Program-made: the position numbers and the translations under genes
Shown here: positions 35,701-49,636 of the stretch, in pieces
How the letters are laid out: each line of letters starts with the position of its first letter
How positions within the stretch are numbered: the first letter of the stretch is position 1
Assembly (NCBI GenBank): GCA_002633005.1
Contig: NMRA01000131.1
Span: forward strand, 745,808-809,807
Source: Phoronis australis
Lineage: Eukaryota > Phoronida > Phoronidae
Direction: 5' to 3'
DNA length: 64,000 bases
Notes under the pieces: model-generated
Database searches by the model: none
What the model was told of the DNA's origin: nothing
Seen by the model: only the letters and a program-made list of their open reading frames with translations

Positions 35701-37265
35701 CTCAGGAACCAAAAAGTTAAGCTCAATTTTCTCGCAGTGGATACTCTACTCGCTTTCCCATTCGCTTTTACCAAAGTTTCGGTAAGTGGGAAAAGTTAAC
35801 TTCGGTAGTTAATCTGCAAGTGAAATTTTGGTGAAAATAGTAGGATTTAAAAGCAGACCTTACGAACTCACTGAAACTTCGGTGTAGTGGGAACAGTCAA
35901 AGTGAAGCATCGTCGCAAAAGGTGTTCTTTGTTATTGTAGTGCAGCCAACGTGCTCTCAATAGACGCACACAAAACTAAACATATATGAAGAAGAATGAC
36001 ACAGATCACTTTCATAAACACTCGTATTTTGGAGAACAATTTTCAGTTAGCCTCGAACCCACTACACAATATTCGTTTGAGAATACAAAAGAAATGTGTG
36101 ATCTGGTTTCTTAGCGATAACTTCGATATCGCTGACTAGTCTGGCGGAAAAATGAGCAAGGTTTCGGCAAAACTTTGGTCAACCAAAGTTTCCCTAATGG
36201 GAAAACACCTTAAAAGTTTTCTTCTTTGGTGGATTCAACAGTTTATTGTCTTGTTCATTTTCCAATGATTAGCTCAACGATAGAGACATTGCCTGCCAGG
36301 CTGAATGCGAAACATCTACAAAATAATTTCAGTAACCAATTTGGGCAAGAATAACCAAACTGATGAACTACAATAACAGCATTAACTCAGGTGAAACCCT
36401 TTCTACACAGTTTGAGGAATATCACAATAGGCAAATAGTTTCAAAAAGTACTCAATGAGAACCTGGCTATATCCAATAAATTTTCCTTCATTAATGGTCA
36501 ACTCACTGTTGGTTTACCATTCAACGGTAATTTGTGATGCAGTACCACCTTACCTTTTCAAAAAAGTGCATTATTTTTCCTCCAGCCATTGTGAATAACA
36601 CTCCTTAACATAAACACATCCAGCCAACTTCTACAATGGACCACAGCTAGAGCAGACAACACTCACGCACTAGAGCAAGTTTCATCAATTGTTTTACAAG
36701 GAAACCACTGGCTTAGACCAATCCCCAGCGACACCCCCATGGGTCAGAGGTCATGTCAAAACAACACTCATTTTTATGATGATAAAACAAGAATAAACAA
36801 TAATGGCTGGTGTCACAGTTGTCAAAGCCTCATACAATAAATGGAATACCACGGTTATCTGAGCATTCTTGGTTTGTTTACAATGACATCACACATACCT
36901 CTGAGCCAACAAAATATAACAGCCTAACAATGGGAAGATACTGAAATAGATTTAATAGCCATAACCTAAGGTAATAACAATCACGGTGTTCTGTTGAATC
37001 AGTAGATGAAAACAATTTTCATTTTGGTTATTACGATAAATGACAACTCTTTATATCTAGTTTTCAAATGGTCATATTTTTATCATAACAAAGGTGTATT
37101 TTGTAGTTTATATCTGCATGGGGATCAATGATGGATTTGTTATAAAATCGTCTCATTTTCTACACTGCATTTTCACCGTTTTTATCAAGACTTATCATAA
37201 TTTTTGGTCCAATCTAGGGTGCAATATCTCCCCTATACACGCCTACTCAACCCAATACAGCTCAC
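35701..37265. other. No gene supported
   Basis: Low-CpG AT-rich sequence. Repeated CTTCGGT/AACTTCGG and AAAGTTTCGGTAAGTGGGAA motifs at about 35,745-36,200 may belong to a degraded repeat, but I could not define its ends. Confidence 0.4.
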
Positions 37266-37266
37266 A

Positions 37267-37575
37267 GGCAGATTTGGGGGAGGGGTGCAAGGGGCATGGT
37301 CCCCTATCCCCCATGCAAGCGACCAAAAATATCGTTATTGGCATGCCAATTTCAGGGCCTTTTTCTTTCGAAACATGGTTGCTCCCCCTCGTGCTGTAGT
37401 AGTAAAATTATGAGTTAAGTAGGCGCCCAAAGCCCGCTGCATCACCTTGAGCACTTAATGTAACTTACGGTGCGTAGCCGCTACATTCAAATGCTCAAAG
37501 GTTGTTGGTAGCACCTATTGTGCGCCTACACCACATTGCAGCACTGCTCCCCCCATCTGACACCTCAGATCTGCC
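37267..37575. mobile_element. MITE-like element with GGCAGATYTG ends
   Basis: GGCAGATTTG at 37,267 is matched by the inverse CAGATCTGCC at 37,566-37,575. The left arm continues GGGGAGGGGTGCAAGGGGCATG and the right arm carries GCTCCCCCCATCTGACACC, a purine/pyrimidine mirror. About 309 bp with no coding capacity. Internal CpG content is higher than in the flanks. Confidence 0.45.
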
Positions 37576-37855
37576 CATGCACCTTCAAAGGACTACCCAG
37601 AGTGGTTTCTGTTTCAAGACTGACAATCAGAATTAACTTGTAACTGAATTTCACACAATCAATTTACCTTACAGCTCTTCTAAATAAATGTACAATGTCA
37701 ACAAATATTTAATTTGCTACTACATCTTATCCTGATAAAACACAATAAATGTCTACTGGAAAGAGCTTACGCCAAAACTTACGTCCATATATTTTTAGTT
37801 CATGTCGCGTTTTGAAATTTTTTGAGCTTGGTCTGTATTTTATCACTGTAAGCAT

Positions 37856-37900
37856 TTGTTGTCACTGTAAGTTTTGTTGTCACTGTAAGTTTTTGTGGAA
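37856..37900. repeat. Short tandem repeat TTGTTGTCACTGTAAG(C/T)
   Basis: Three near-identical copies, about 17-21 bp apart. It lies just left of an R2 repeat copy. Confidence 0.8.
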
Positions 37901-37914
37901 CACTTAAAAATGTC

Positions 37915-38170
37915 CAATTTTGGCCAACTTCACAACATCATATTTCAGAAATGGAAGATCATGAAACTTTCAGGTACTATGCCTTACACACCAATCTCCA
38001 AAACTATGTGAGGAATTGTTTTTAAAATGTTCCACTTTTGTATGAAGGGCTATCAAAATATATTATGACTTTCAAGAAAAAAATCAAAAGTTATATAAAA
38101 CGATAATGAGAGGATAGATTAGGAAAGTGTAACAGCGTGCATTTTTGAGATTTCATATTGAACATTTAGT
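37915..38170 (+). repeat. Dispersed repeat family R2, copy 3 (inverted relative to copies 1-2)
   Basis: Contains AACATCATATTTCAGAAATG, ATGCCTTACACACCA, CCACTTTTGTATGAAGGGCT and TGAGATTTCATATTGAACAT, the inverse of the order seen at 29.2 kb. Confidence 0.5.
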
Positions 38171-39951
38171 TACAAAATTTGGTTATGCTACTTGAAAGTT
38201 TTGGTATCAATGTACCAGTCTTTTCATTAAATGTTCACAAGAGGCATGATCACAAGACAATCACAGGCAGATTGATAAAAATTCAGAAATCAAGTACTAG
38301 GCGTTCTTATACAATGATACTGTATGCACTTTTTACCCAGTTCAAATGTTTTGTAGATATTTAGCTTAATAGTTATACACAGATATGCAAGGTCCTACAT
38401 ACCATAATTTTAACAACCCAGGACATTATGACCTAGGTAACAAGGGCAACTATGGCTTGAAGGAATTTAAGGTTATAAAATAACAATACATTACCAAGTT
38501 TACAACATAGACATAACTAAGCTGTTGTCCCAATTTACATGATTAGCCTCATTAATTTGAGCTCTGATGTCATATCTGGGTAACTCACTCTTGGGTTCTC
38601 TGCTGTTGCCATGCCAACAAAGGCAAAAATAAATAATTTTTAATTTCTGTCTAAGCACTCTCACACAACCCTGAATACTTGAGTGTGTAGTGACTTGTTC
38701 CTGCGGCACTCATGGAGCTCTCCATGACCCCCCGGCATGATCAAAAATGGTCCCAGCATAATAGAGTTGGTTTGCGCACTGTAACAAATAGGGTTGTTGT
38801 ACAAAAATGTAGCCTGGGCCCCTTTGTTACAGCCTAGATCAGCCACTTAGAAAACCTTACCCCCACACTATACTCTTGTACTCGTACATACCAGAGTAAG
38901 AAATCCTTGACAAGACTGCATCATTAAGGTTACGGCAAAAATCCTTCAATTTGGGACAAAATTAATTGCTAAAATTGCCATATCTGTATTTACTAGAGGC
39001 TTACGACATTGTAGCAAATGCTCATTAAATTTTACCAAACCATGTTAAAAGCAAAGCAAATTTTCATAAAAATTATTTTTGTTGAAAAATATGTCAAACT
39101 GAAATTTCGCCTGTCTGAAATTTTAATGTGCCAAAAAGCTGGTTTGCACTAAAATTCATTTAGTTCTGATTTGAATGAAACTGAAACTCATATTGTTTGC
39201 GAGCAGTGTAACCCCATTTACAATGCTTTTGGTCCCAGTTCTTTAACACAACATTATTTTAAGAAATAAAATCTGATTAACACAGTGGACACAAAAGGGA
39301 TTTCATGTTTGACATTACTTTCATTTTCCACAACAGTTCCAGCCATTTCAGAACATATAATTGGTAATTTATATCAGCATGTGCTCAACATGATTAATTT
39401 TGCTTCTACAGCGGGTACTGATAGGTAGAGACCAGCGATATTTAGTGGAAATGCATGAGCTTTTGTGTATGAGTTTCATCCATGCACATCTAAAAACAAC
39501 TATTAGCCGAATAACACCAAAATGCATTTTGCGATGAGTAACGCTACTTGTACGAATGAATGAAAGGTGTCATTATTTCGTTAACTTTAAAGAAAATCAA
39601 GTTTTCAAGCAATTTTCATACTTTGTTTAGTAACTGAATGATAGGCAATCTGAGGGTACAAATTAAAACTCCAATAATCTAGTAAACGTTGATGATTAAG
39701 TCAACATTCAAGGTTTGCCCTCTTGCATGTCCCAATGGACATGATATAGTACAACCTACTCATGAAACCATTTTTAAATTTCCTACACTGGCTACAGTTT
39801 AGAGCCCCTTGAGTTGACTATTACGGAGCCTTGGTGCAAAACTGTAGGCTGTACTAAATCATGTACGGTGTGTGTATATCGTCAGCTTTCCAGACACCAA
39901 ATCACATATTTCTGGTCTTTTTAGCATTCCGATCAATCCAGCATTGACTAA

Positions 39952-40139
39952 TCACACTTCTGTAGTCATAAGAACATTAAATAGAGCACACAAACCATGC
40001 CTAAAACCTTTTTTGACTGCTGTTGAAACAACCTCAAGTCTCAGTGCCTCACGCTTTTCTAGATCGCCGTGACATCTATTGTCTGTGTTGGCAAACCCTT
40101 CCTTTTGGCGCGTTGTGAACACTAGATATAGACATATGT
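39952..40139 (-). other. Weak coding candidate with no ATG at its 5' end
   Basis: A minus frame is open from just after a TAA (40,140-40,142) to TGA at 39,952. It includes a protein-like stretch (CHGDLEKREALRLEVVSTAV, KKGFRHGLCALFNVLMTTEV). The only acceptor-like sites inside are TATATCTAG and GACAATAG. The plus strand is also open over 39,872-40,072 (ending ..ASRFSRSP). One strand may carry an old coding remnant, but I cannot choose between them. Confidence 0.18.
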
Positions 40140-41629
40140 GTTATTTTGTGTGTATTTAAAACACATATTGTTGAAATCGGTACTAATTTTATTTTGGCAG
40201 ATGACCTTCAATATCTGACTACATTACAATCGACATTTCAATGTAAGTTTGCCATTTTTCTTGGCATTTGTCGTCGTAACTATCGCTGTCTTTTAGTCAC
40301 CCAAGACTTTTGCTAACATAGCAAGCAACTCATTGTTATATAGGTGAAGATGGGATAACTCATTATTCTTCTCTAGTCTCTCGAAATCTCAATCGACTCG
40401 CCTTCTTCAATTTTTGATAACAAAAGGACAGGATTTAAATAGGCTATATTGTATTAGTCTGGCCGTTATTGATCTCAACCTTTTCTTTACTCGGATCAGG
40501 AAGTCCCATTTGTCAGTGATCGGAAGCAGTTAGAACTGAGACCTATTTTTAGAATAAATATAAAAAGTTGATTTTAAAGCAACACGCTTTAGGATAATTA
40601 TATCGATAATGCACACGTTTTATTGATAACGATTTTAATTCTGATCAAGGTGAAAACATCGATGGCATTGATTTCGAAGCGCCTATGAGGGCTGTAGAGA
40701 AGAAAGGCTTTTACTAGTAGGCAGTCAAAACAAAGGAGTTTTTAAGAGGTTTGTCATTTTGTATGTAGACGGCTAATAGGAGTATTTTGTAGGAATGTAG
40801 TCAAACTGTATGCGTTTTGAGCCTTAATTATTCCGTGATCAATTCTGTTATTGTTTTTAACTTTTTTGCGTTATACAATTTAACACAGAGATGATTTGTG
40901 GATAAAACAGAAATTAATGAACAAATTTCAATGCCACCCTCTAACTCCCAGAGCCTGAGGGAAAATTCAAAATCGACAGATGTCGATAGACGTCGCTTGT
41001 GGCACAGTCTCGTACCTAGTATCTAGTATCAAAAAGGCGTTGACGCGATTTTCATTGCGAGTATGAGAAAATCACATATTTTTAACAGTAACAGCTTTAT
41101 TCCAAATTAATGAGTGGGTAATTGTCAGAGAAATTACGATTTTGATTTAAAGCTGAATTGCGCTCTATTTAGATGGCTTAAAAACAAAAATAGCATTAGT
41201 CCTTAAATTCGGTCTCATAATAATATTCTTTATCTTGATAGTATTCCATTTCAGTTACTAACAAGGACATGGAGACCACCGGTCATTCAAGGAAAACACT
41301 GCATGGTTTATTGGGGTTGATCGACCCTAAAATTATGGACTCGAAAATGACGCAATGTTTGTAAACTGTATTGCGCTTAGGTTAAGAATTATACATTGAC
41401 ATTTAAACAGGCGCGAAATACACCTTTAAATTTCAGGTAAACAACGTACAGGCTTGTTAAGTGTTTAAGTAATAAGAACAACTTTTTGTGACGTTTACAA
41501 ACTCAAGATTTGAAATTTTAAATTGACAAAAAAAAGTTTTGTTAGTAATACAAAATGGCTAACATGTTTTATTCAAGCGAAGAAAAGGTTCTTTTGCAAT
41601 TTTAAAGTTTTGGTAGGATCCTAGGAAAA

Positions 41630-41910
41630 TGTTCGGATTTGGCAAACTTCGTAATTACAACATATATTAGAGATGGCTGATCCGATTCTTACGAGGCTTT
41701 CCGTTATAATGCTTTATGCTTTATTCTCCTAATTACTGTTAGAAATTGTTTCTAGAATATTCCACTTTTGCCATAGCGGTTATAAAACATAGTACTTTTG
41801 TATTGTTTTTGGAGAAATTCGAAAACAAAAACGAATTGCTAATTTAGACAATTGTAACAGCGTTTCTAGGATATCCTCTTGAACATTATATTAAGCGAAT
41901 GTTGATCGTT
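41630..41910 (+). repeat. Dispersed repeat family R2, copy 4
   Basis: Contains ATTACAACATATATTAGAGA, ATGCTTTATGCTTTATTC, TTCCACTTTTGCCATAGCGG and CCTCTTGAACATTATATTAA, in the same order as 37.9 kb. Confidence 0.45.
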
Positions 41911-43801
41911 TTACAGTTACTGTTGTTTTGTTACGAATGCACCTTTCTTTTTTGCTAAAGTTTACTGAAGAGACATGACTAAGTGACCCAATTAGTGGGA
42001 TATTTAATAAACTTTTTACTTTCATAAACTGTAAACTTTTACCGAGTTGGAATCTGCAGTTATTTAGTTAAATACACGTACTTGTCGATGACGTCATATA
42101 TAATCCTAAAAACTCAGGTAATTGGCTACATTCATTACCGAGAATAAAATTTCTTGATCAGCTTTTCAAGTATTAAATGTAGACCCATAAAACTATGTAA
42201 TTTCAAAATCCTTGATGATAACAGAATCTTATTTGGTATACCAAATTAATGCCCAGGAATTCGTAATCCGTTTTTTACTAAAAAGTCTTCATTTTTCAGG
42301 AAGATCGCCGTAATTTCTACACGCATGACTTTTTTCTCGGGAAATTTCGAAATTCTATTTCAAGTTCAATCTTTTAAGTGCAAAAGCGAGTCTGGGATTG
42401 TCTTTTAAGAATTTTATCACGAAAACTCCGCTGTCAAAAAGAGAACCTCTATATTCCTTGTAAAAAAATATAGGTCTTGACAATTGTCAGCAGAGACTAC
42501 GGGCTAAAAGGCCTTATAAGAAAATTAGCAAATACAATAAAAAACAGATTTTTCAAGTTTCGTGAGAAAAAAATCTTGTTTGGACTTAATGGAAATAAGT
42601 CAATCTCTGTGAGAAAATCGTGATTGTTAGAAAAAACGTAATCATGTGATTACAAGCAAATCTCTTATTCACTTATGAACTCGACTTTCTTTGAGACTGA
42701 GGTTTGTTGTCGAAACTCATTTCGTTCTTAGCCACTATCGTATTCAGTGCATAATTATCATTTTGTCCAGATGAGTTTACCAACGAAATGGAATCGTTCT
42801 CTCATTAATCATTCGACCGTAGACCACGTGATGCTCGAAGGGCATATGATTCATATTTTTATAAGTCACAATGACCAATGGCCACACCATTACAGGGTGT
42901 CGTGAAAGTGTCAGAAACATTTACGAAATAGCAACATCTCTTGGGAAAAGCAAATTACTGAAGGTTTTGTTGAGATTTGTTATGCGGCACCTCCTCTGTT
43001 ACTGTTATTTGATGACTAAACCTAATGATAACATTAAAAAACCAACGTTTCCATAATAACTTCTTATTCACAGACCTATAAAAGTTGTTACTCTCATTCA
43101 AAACACGATTGCACACTTTCGTTTTCGTTAATTATTATGTGAAAGAACGACACGCCTCGCCGTCATTGTAAGCCGTGTTTTTAATTTTCTGTCGTTGTGA
43201 AAAATCTGACGCAAAAGAGGCCAAGAATTATATGACAAAGAAGTCTGGGTATAATTTCGTTTCGTTCTGGGTGGAGGTCGTAATCCAACCACATAAAATG
43301 CACCAGTCTTATTCCCATGACAGAAAACGATTTCCATCTTCAGACCATTCTAACTACTGGCAAGCAAAAAGAGAATAAAAATGTTGTCTGTTTTAAAAGA
43401 ATTGATCAAACCCTCCTGTAGTCCGTTTGATGAAAGAGACTTAAAACTAGATACAGAAATTTGGTGTTACGCTCCCATGTCACAATTGTTGAAAAAATGT
43501 CCACCAAAGTAATTTTGAAGCATAACAGTCTGAAAATACTTTATAGAAATTATGTCGATAACTATCAGTTATGTATATACAATCAGAAACTGCATTTTTG
43601 TTCAAGTGAGATTATTTTTTTTCAGAAATAGTCATGTGGAGCGTAAGACCACATTTCTGTCTTACGTCTTAATTTACTTTTCACTTTGATGAAACACGAC
43701 CGCTTTACATAAATTCCAAATAATATTTCGATTCGTTGTCATGGTAAAACATATTTCTGTCACGGAAAAGTAAATTTTAGCATCTGATTCATTTCTTCAT
43801 A

Positions 43802-44109
43802 TTTAAAGGAACATTGTTGGTTTTACGGCCGAAAAAAACGCATTTTTGTGATTGTTGGATGGGACAGACTTCTTGAAGTTATCAGTTTTAACAGGAACAG
43901 TGAAATAACAAAATTCGTTGTGTTTTAAAGGTTTTATTACAAATTTACAATTCTCACCATTGTCTACCAGGCATTCGTTGATATCAAGACCGATAACTTT
44001 ACCAGTTGCCATCAAAACGTTAGACTGCGACCAATGTGACTGCAGGTTCGTTTCCGCATTGAGGCTGAGTACTGAAGATGAATTTTTTCGCCGCTAGTGT
44101 CCTTTTAAA
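43802..44109. mobile_element. MITE-like element with TTTAAARGGACA ends
   Basis: The left end TTTAAAGGAACA and right end AGTGTCCTTTTAAA are imperfect inverted repeats about 308 bp apart. A 70-codon minus-strand frame (starts MMATGKVIGLDINECLV) is inside but shows no transposase motif. A second TTTAAAGGGGCATGTC-like end lies inverted at about 44,420-44,437 and may belong to a neighbouring insertion. Confidence 0.4.
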
Positions 44110-46436
44110 ACGGCCTTTCCGCAATATTTATCTGCCAAAAATGGAAAAAGACACTTAAACTAATTTAATAAGGCTTGTAAAATTCCTTACCATAATAGAA
44201 GTTGGTTTATGCTACTAACACAAACATCAAATCCATTAGCAACTCAAAAGACCTTTCAAAGTATTTCCAGATTTGCCGACACTAAAATGGGGAATTCGAA
44301 AATGGCGCATGTACTCGTTCTTATTTATAAGTTGTCGGTTCCAGTTTTAGGGGAATTTGAGTTGAACCACAAAGCGCTTTGCTAAACACTAAGCTCGTAT
44401 TTAGCATTCACTAAAAGCGGTGACATGCCCCTTTAAATGTGTGTGTGACCTTTAATAAACTACGCACTGCTGGCTATATTAGGTCAATGCGGTGTCCATA
44501 TGCGGTGTTGGTCGTCCTTCCCGTTGGCTGGTAAGTAACTGATTTGGACGCTGAACTTTGTGTGCATGTTTAGTTTCCTGCTGCTATAAACAGTTATTAT
44601 TATCATCAAGTTATCTTTCACTAAAGAATAAGAAACGCAAATGAAATTGCACGTTTTCCTTACAATAACGTCACACGACAAAGAAACAAATAACATCATC
44701 CACTAAAAGGTGAAACCACAATAAAAAAATCGCATTACCCGTAAGATGTTCGATACGCAAAAAAGTAGAAATGAGTCAATTCTATAAATACAAAAATAGG
44801 TCAACATTCCTGACTCAGAGCTTACATAATATACCTCATCTGCACCAATTAATTTTACCCCTTTCTCAGTATGCTTTACGTACACAAAATTTTGAAAATG
44901 TATTATTGCTAAACTCCGTTCAAGCAATTTGCAGCTAAAATGATCGAACAATTTTAGTAACTGCATCGGGTTACACAATATCACCATAATTTCTAATCAC
45001 CCTCTATGATTATAAGGGACAGCGCACTTTGGTCCAAGTGTATGAATCACGAATAATTGTCAATCTGCAATTAATAAATTTCCACGTGCCAATTAGAATC
45101 CCAAGTTCGAAATCACTTCAGCTTCAATAAAAGCAAATTGGCGTTGTGCACGTAATTTACAGACACGATGGTCAATAGATTGATGTGTTTTTACCAAAGT
45201 TTATTTTTTCGATCAATTTTAGAAAATCGCGTGACAATGGCAGTGTGATGGCAGAAAAAAATTGATTCATTCAAAAATATTTACGTATATTTATCTTTCC
45301 TCTTATTTAAATGTCAAACTGTATTTTCCTAGGCTAAACATATTTCGTATTTAGCTTCCCATCACTATCAAATTTGATGCTTTGCGAATTACACAAGGGT
45401 GTGTTCTCATTGATTGTAGTATCTGTACACCGGAAGTTGCAGCCGTGTGAAGGAAGTTTGATATCGGTTGACAAGAAATTTTAATACTTTCGCTTTAATC
45501 GTAAACTATGAGGACAAGGGAGATAGCAAAATAAAAGAATACATCATAAAGTTTGTTTGCAATCAAGTAAAAAGAAACAATAGGTTGAAACAAAACAGCG
45601 CCCATCAACGTTATATCGACGAATACACACATTTTACACGAATATGCACGAGACTGACTGTGTGAACACCTTATAATTTAATTGTTTCATTAACATAAAA
45701 ATCCGTTAACTTAGAAATTTTAAGTCTTATTCACTCAACTCGTTCACCTCCTAACAATTGTGACATATTTCACATTAACAACAAATTGAGTTGAAGGTGC
45801 ATATCCTTCCTACGTATAACTACGAAATAGGCTGTCGTACACTGGACTCAGAGAATTTTTGGGGTCAGGACAGCAACTGGTTTCTGTCACCAAAAGGAGT
45901 CGGATGATCAAGGCCAAAAAAGCAAAGTTGGAAGTTGATTATGGTCTTCAACCCGACTCACCTGTTCTCATTTACTAAAAAAGTATGACCGTATTAGTTT
46001 CAGCGAAAATTTGGTATTTCTGTCGAAAAGCTGCAGAAAGGCACGTGAACAAGGGTGAGCAAGGTTTGAAATGCCATGATACATGTCAAGCAATGAGTGA
46101 ACAAAAGAAAACATCATTTTTGCTCGTTTCAGGTCTCGGTTTTCGAAAGAAAAAACAGAGACCAGAACCGATTGCGCTTCTGTGGTCTTAGGAATCTGAT
46201 TGATTTTAGAAGGTTTTCCAACCCTGTCAAAACTGATTGGTTTTTGATTTGCGATTGTTACTTGCTTATGCTTGAAATTGTGTGTTTCCGTGGGGATGGA
46301 AGTCGATTTCTTCTAACATAGGCATAGTAGGGTTTGAGACATACTGCACCTCCAAGAAAATAAGAAAAAGGTGATGTTATAGAGAGTTGAAAAAGTCAAA
46401 AAGCTGCAATCGCCCTGAGAACATACCGTATATCAC

Positions 46437-46880
46437 TTAATCTCTTGTATTTCTCACATATTCGAAGTTGCGCCAATATCTGGAATTAGGCGCATGCGCC
46501 TGTACGTGAACTGTTGGGTGATGCTCCAGATATAGGTGCATCCGCCCATCTTTCCAAAAAGATTGTACACACCTACTTGGCTCGAAGGGTCGATCGAAAA
46601 GCCAGTCAGCATAGTTCTCGTACTCCCGATTACGTGTATTCGCTTTCATAGTATTTAGTTGGGACTTGCGTTTGTTTTTTAATTGAACATTGTAAGCGTT
46701 TTCATTGGTATTATTGGGGAGGTTATGTAAGTGATTCGAGTCATGATAACTATGTTTTAATTCCAAACTTATACACTTGCGTGCATGATATTGGTCTTCT
46801 CTAATTAATACGCTAGGTTTGTCATCACTTACAAACCTTTTGCGTTCTGTCATGACGCATTTAGTCACTGAATAGAACAT
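46437..46880 (-). CDS. Orphan 147-codon ORF, minus strand
   Basis: ATG 46,880 (context ACAATGT) to stop at 46,437, uninterrupted. It starts MFYSVTKCVMTERKRFVSDD and is rich in R, N, H and Y, basic, with no membrane segment or known motif. The C-terminal third (ENYADWLFDRPFEPSRCVQS..) reads most like real protein. It lies in CpG-normal intergenic DNA with no clear promoter or polyadenylation signal. One frame of this size in 64 kb is roughly what chance allows at this base composition. Confidence 0.22.
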   Translation of the reverse strand: MFYSVTKCVMTERKRFVSDDKPSVLIREDQYHARKCISLELKHSYHDSNHLHNLPNNTNENAYNVQLKNKRKSQLNTMKANTRNREYENYADWLFDRPFEPSRCVQSFWKDGRMHLYLEHHPTVHVQAHAPNSRYWRNFEYVRNTRD

Positions 46881-48493
46881 TGTTATAGATGTTATTCCTG
46901 CAATCTGTCTACCAGCTGGTTACACACAACGTCGAAAATGAACCTAAAAGAACGACAAATATGAGGAACAAAGTCGTGTACTAAAATGTTTGGCACGGTT
47001 TTGTCGAGGACAAAGCGTGTACCTCTATCCAGGACAAGTCACGCGCCTGTGCAAAAGACACACACCTGCACCTATGAGAGAAAGTTAGGCACATGGGCTA
47101 TACGGCAACACTTTTATGAGTTTTATGTGGAAAAGACGCACTGATTATTTTGGATTTAGACGCATGAGTCAAACTACGCGCAAATACCGTAGACGAATAT
47201 GAATGGAGTTCTCTTGACTAATTCAACAGTGACGTTGTGAAACACTCATACGTGACTCCGTTTACAAACTAACTATCTGTGTTTCAAGGGAGTCCTGGGG
47301 ACCCACTTCCCCTCAGTCATAAAGCTAGATTTGTTCAGAACAGTTGTCATATGAAAGGGCACCGGAACAGGGTATGAACAGTGTAAATAAATTTGAAACG
47401 GAGGGTCAGTTTTTGACACAGCATCTCATACAGGCGCGTGAACCTAAATGAACGCCTGCATCGGCAACACATGTGAAGCAAGAACGCATAACTATTTATT
47501 TACTATTTATAACGCGCTATTTATTTAAACGCATTATTTTATGTGTGGGTCCACAGTAGCTGGATATATTACTTTTCTAAAGATTAAAACATGAGACATT
47601 CAGAAGCCCTAAACTTAATGAGTTATCCACAAATCACGAATTCTCTCTGTGCACCACGAGATTTTTTCTAGGGGCGTTCGATTTGTGCAACCGATTCTGG
47701 AGAGCTGGCGCTACAGGTTAAAAATATATGGTGAACAGATGTACGGTAAATAATAAATAGGTATAGTGTGCAGAAAATCTTTTCCTCGTAATTGGTTATT
47801 GGATGTGCATGAAGCAGGCAATATCCTCTGGTGCCATGACATGGAATCCGACGAGATAATCGATTACTGGTTGAATTGTCATTAATAGTAAATTTAATCA
47901 ACAGCGTTTTGTCTTGGTTATTTGACAAGAAGGGAATGTGTCCACGAAGAGCATTCTTACCCGAAGGCACTTACAAGAATAAGTGATTGTGCAAGAATAA
48001 ATTATTTATTGACAAAATCCACAAGAATTCATCATAAGTATTTACAGCAGTCAATGTTCCATGCACTCAAAAGATGTTTCCACAATAGGTGGAAACATAA
48101 TCAAACAAACGAAGTTTTCACAAAACGATATCTTGTAGGGATGCACAGAAATCAATACTCCTGTTTTGTAACAGAAAACATCAAGATCTGGTCAAATGTC
48201 CCAAGAGCAAGAGACGCACGTGCCGACTAAGAATCTCAACAAAACCTTCCGCTCTGTCCAACTACAAGTCTTGAGAATGAATTTGCAAATGAAATGTTTA
48301 GCCAAAGAAACAATAGGTTGAACAGTCACAGATACATTGTTTATCCTTGAACATACCTGACTTTCAAGTAACATTACATGGATTAAAGGAGAAACCAAAA
48401 ACAAGCCTTCAGCACACATCTACAAGGTATTGTTGGACACCTAAATCCAAAGGAAAACACTCTCAATGAAAAGTATTATTAAATAGTTCCAGA

Positions 48494-48547
48494 TTTTGAG
48501 AACCAGTTTCCACAACTGAATAACAGGCATCTAACTGGTTCTCAAAA
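48494..48547. mobile_element. Foldback element family FB1, copy 1 (core hairpin)
   Basis: TTTTGAGAACCAGTT and its exact inverse AACTGGTTCTCAAAA flank a 24-bp loop containing CAACTGAATAACAGGCAT. The same core occurs at 52.4-52.6 and 59.2 kb. Confidence 0.75.
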
Positions 48548-49636
48548 ACCATGACCCCACAAGTGACCAGGTATCACAGCTGCCTTAACATTATTTCCAA
48601 ACATCCCAACTTGTTTGGTCCCTTTAAAATGTACAGTAAATCCAAGTTGGGAAATTTCAAAAGAAAAAAACGTCGGCAGTTTGAAGAATACACACCTTGG
48701 GGCATAGTTCTTCCCTATCAGTAAGTATACATGCACTGGCCAACACACACACACACCATGAGATTTCAAATAATGATGTGAAATGAAAAAAAAAATCATT
48801 TAGTTTTGGTATGAGTGCATCAAGAAACTATGATAACATGTTTAACAACAAACCCCAAGAAACTTTCAACAAAAAGAACGCCAACTTTTGCTAGCCAAGA
48901 ATTTGCCCTCTCCTTTCTGTTCAGTTTGAACAGAGTAACAATAGAAGTTTTTCAACAAAGAGCTGCAATAAGAAACATCCACACTACAGCAACAGACAAA
49001 CAACAGTGTGGTATTTTGTATAAGACTAACTGAACTATCACTTTCCCATGATGTTTACATATAAATGTAATAACAGCCCCTCTCAACCAGTACTCTAGTA
49101 TGAGTCATCACTATCCCCTGTACAAAAAACCCTCAATCTATGTAGACAGAACAGAAGGAGAAATAAAGATAACAAAAAAAATACCTGGCAACCAAAAGTG
49201 GAGTTCAAACATTGCTCATTTCTATAATAGTCGCTAGTCACCAACATTCAGGTATTGATACCTTTTTGAACCAGGCAACATAATGTGTGAGAATACTCAC
49301 ATGAAATGGCCATATCACCAATATACTTCCGTTCAGTTAAATTCGAGTGCACTTTTAGTTTTTGAAAAGAAATAAAATAATAACAACACCAACACATAAG
49401 TTTTTAGAAAAAAATCTCAGAAAGGAATAATCTACAAAAGATTTTCATGGCTTATATCTTGTTCTTAAGGAAAAGCATAACAATGAACCTTATATACAAT
49501 ACAAGTATGGTAGCTCAGTCAAAAAAACTTGCTTAAAATAAATTTCCTTCAAAATAAGCTTTTGACTGACTGTCAATAAAGTTTCCAATGGCAAACGTGT
49601 GAGACATGGTACAAACAAAAAATACACAAACCAATT

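Larger units (their letters stand above)
39400..48300. other. CpG-normal intergenic region
   Basis: About 8.9 kb in which CpG occurs near the expected rate (16 in 40,261-40,740, against 3 in 13,021-13,500 of similar length), although GC content is about the same. No gene is supported. It holds an R2 copy (41.63-41.91 kb), a MITE-like element (43.80-44.11 kb) and two orphan open frames noted separately. It separates the DUSP10 unit from everything to its left. Confidence 0.6.

Noticed and set aside
37094-37413. Overlapping plus-strand ORFs near 37.2 kb
   Set aside because: They run into the GGCAGATYTG-ended element, and their open length is explained by its composition.
47668-48230. Opposed ~100-codon frames near 48 kb
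   Set aside because: No Kozak, splice or domain evidence. The frames overlap on opposite strands and sit at the edge of the intergenic block.
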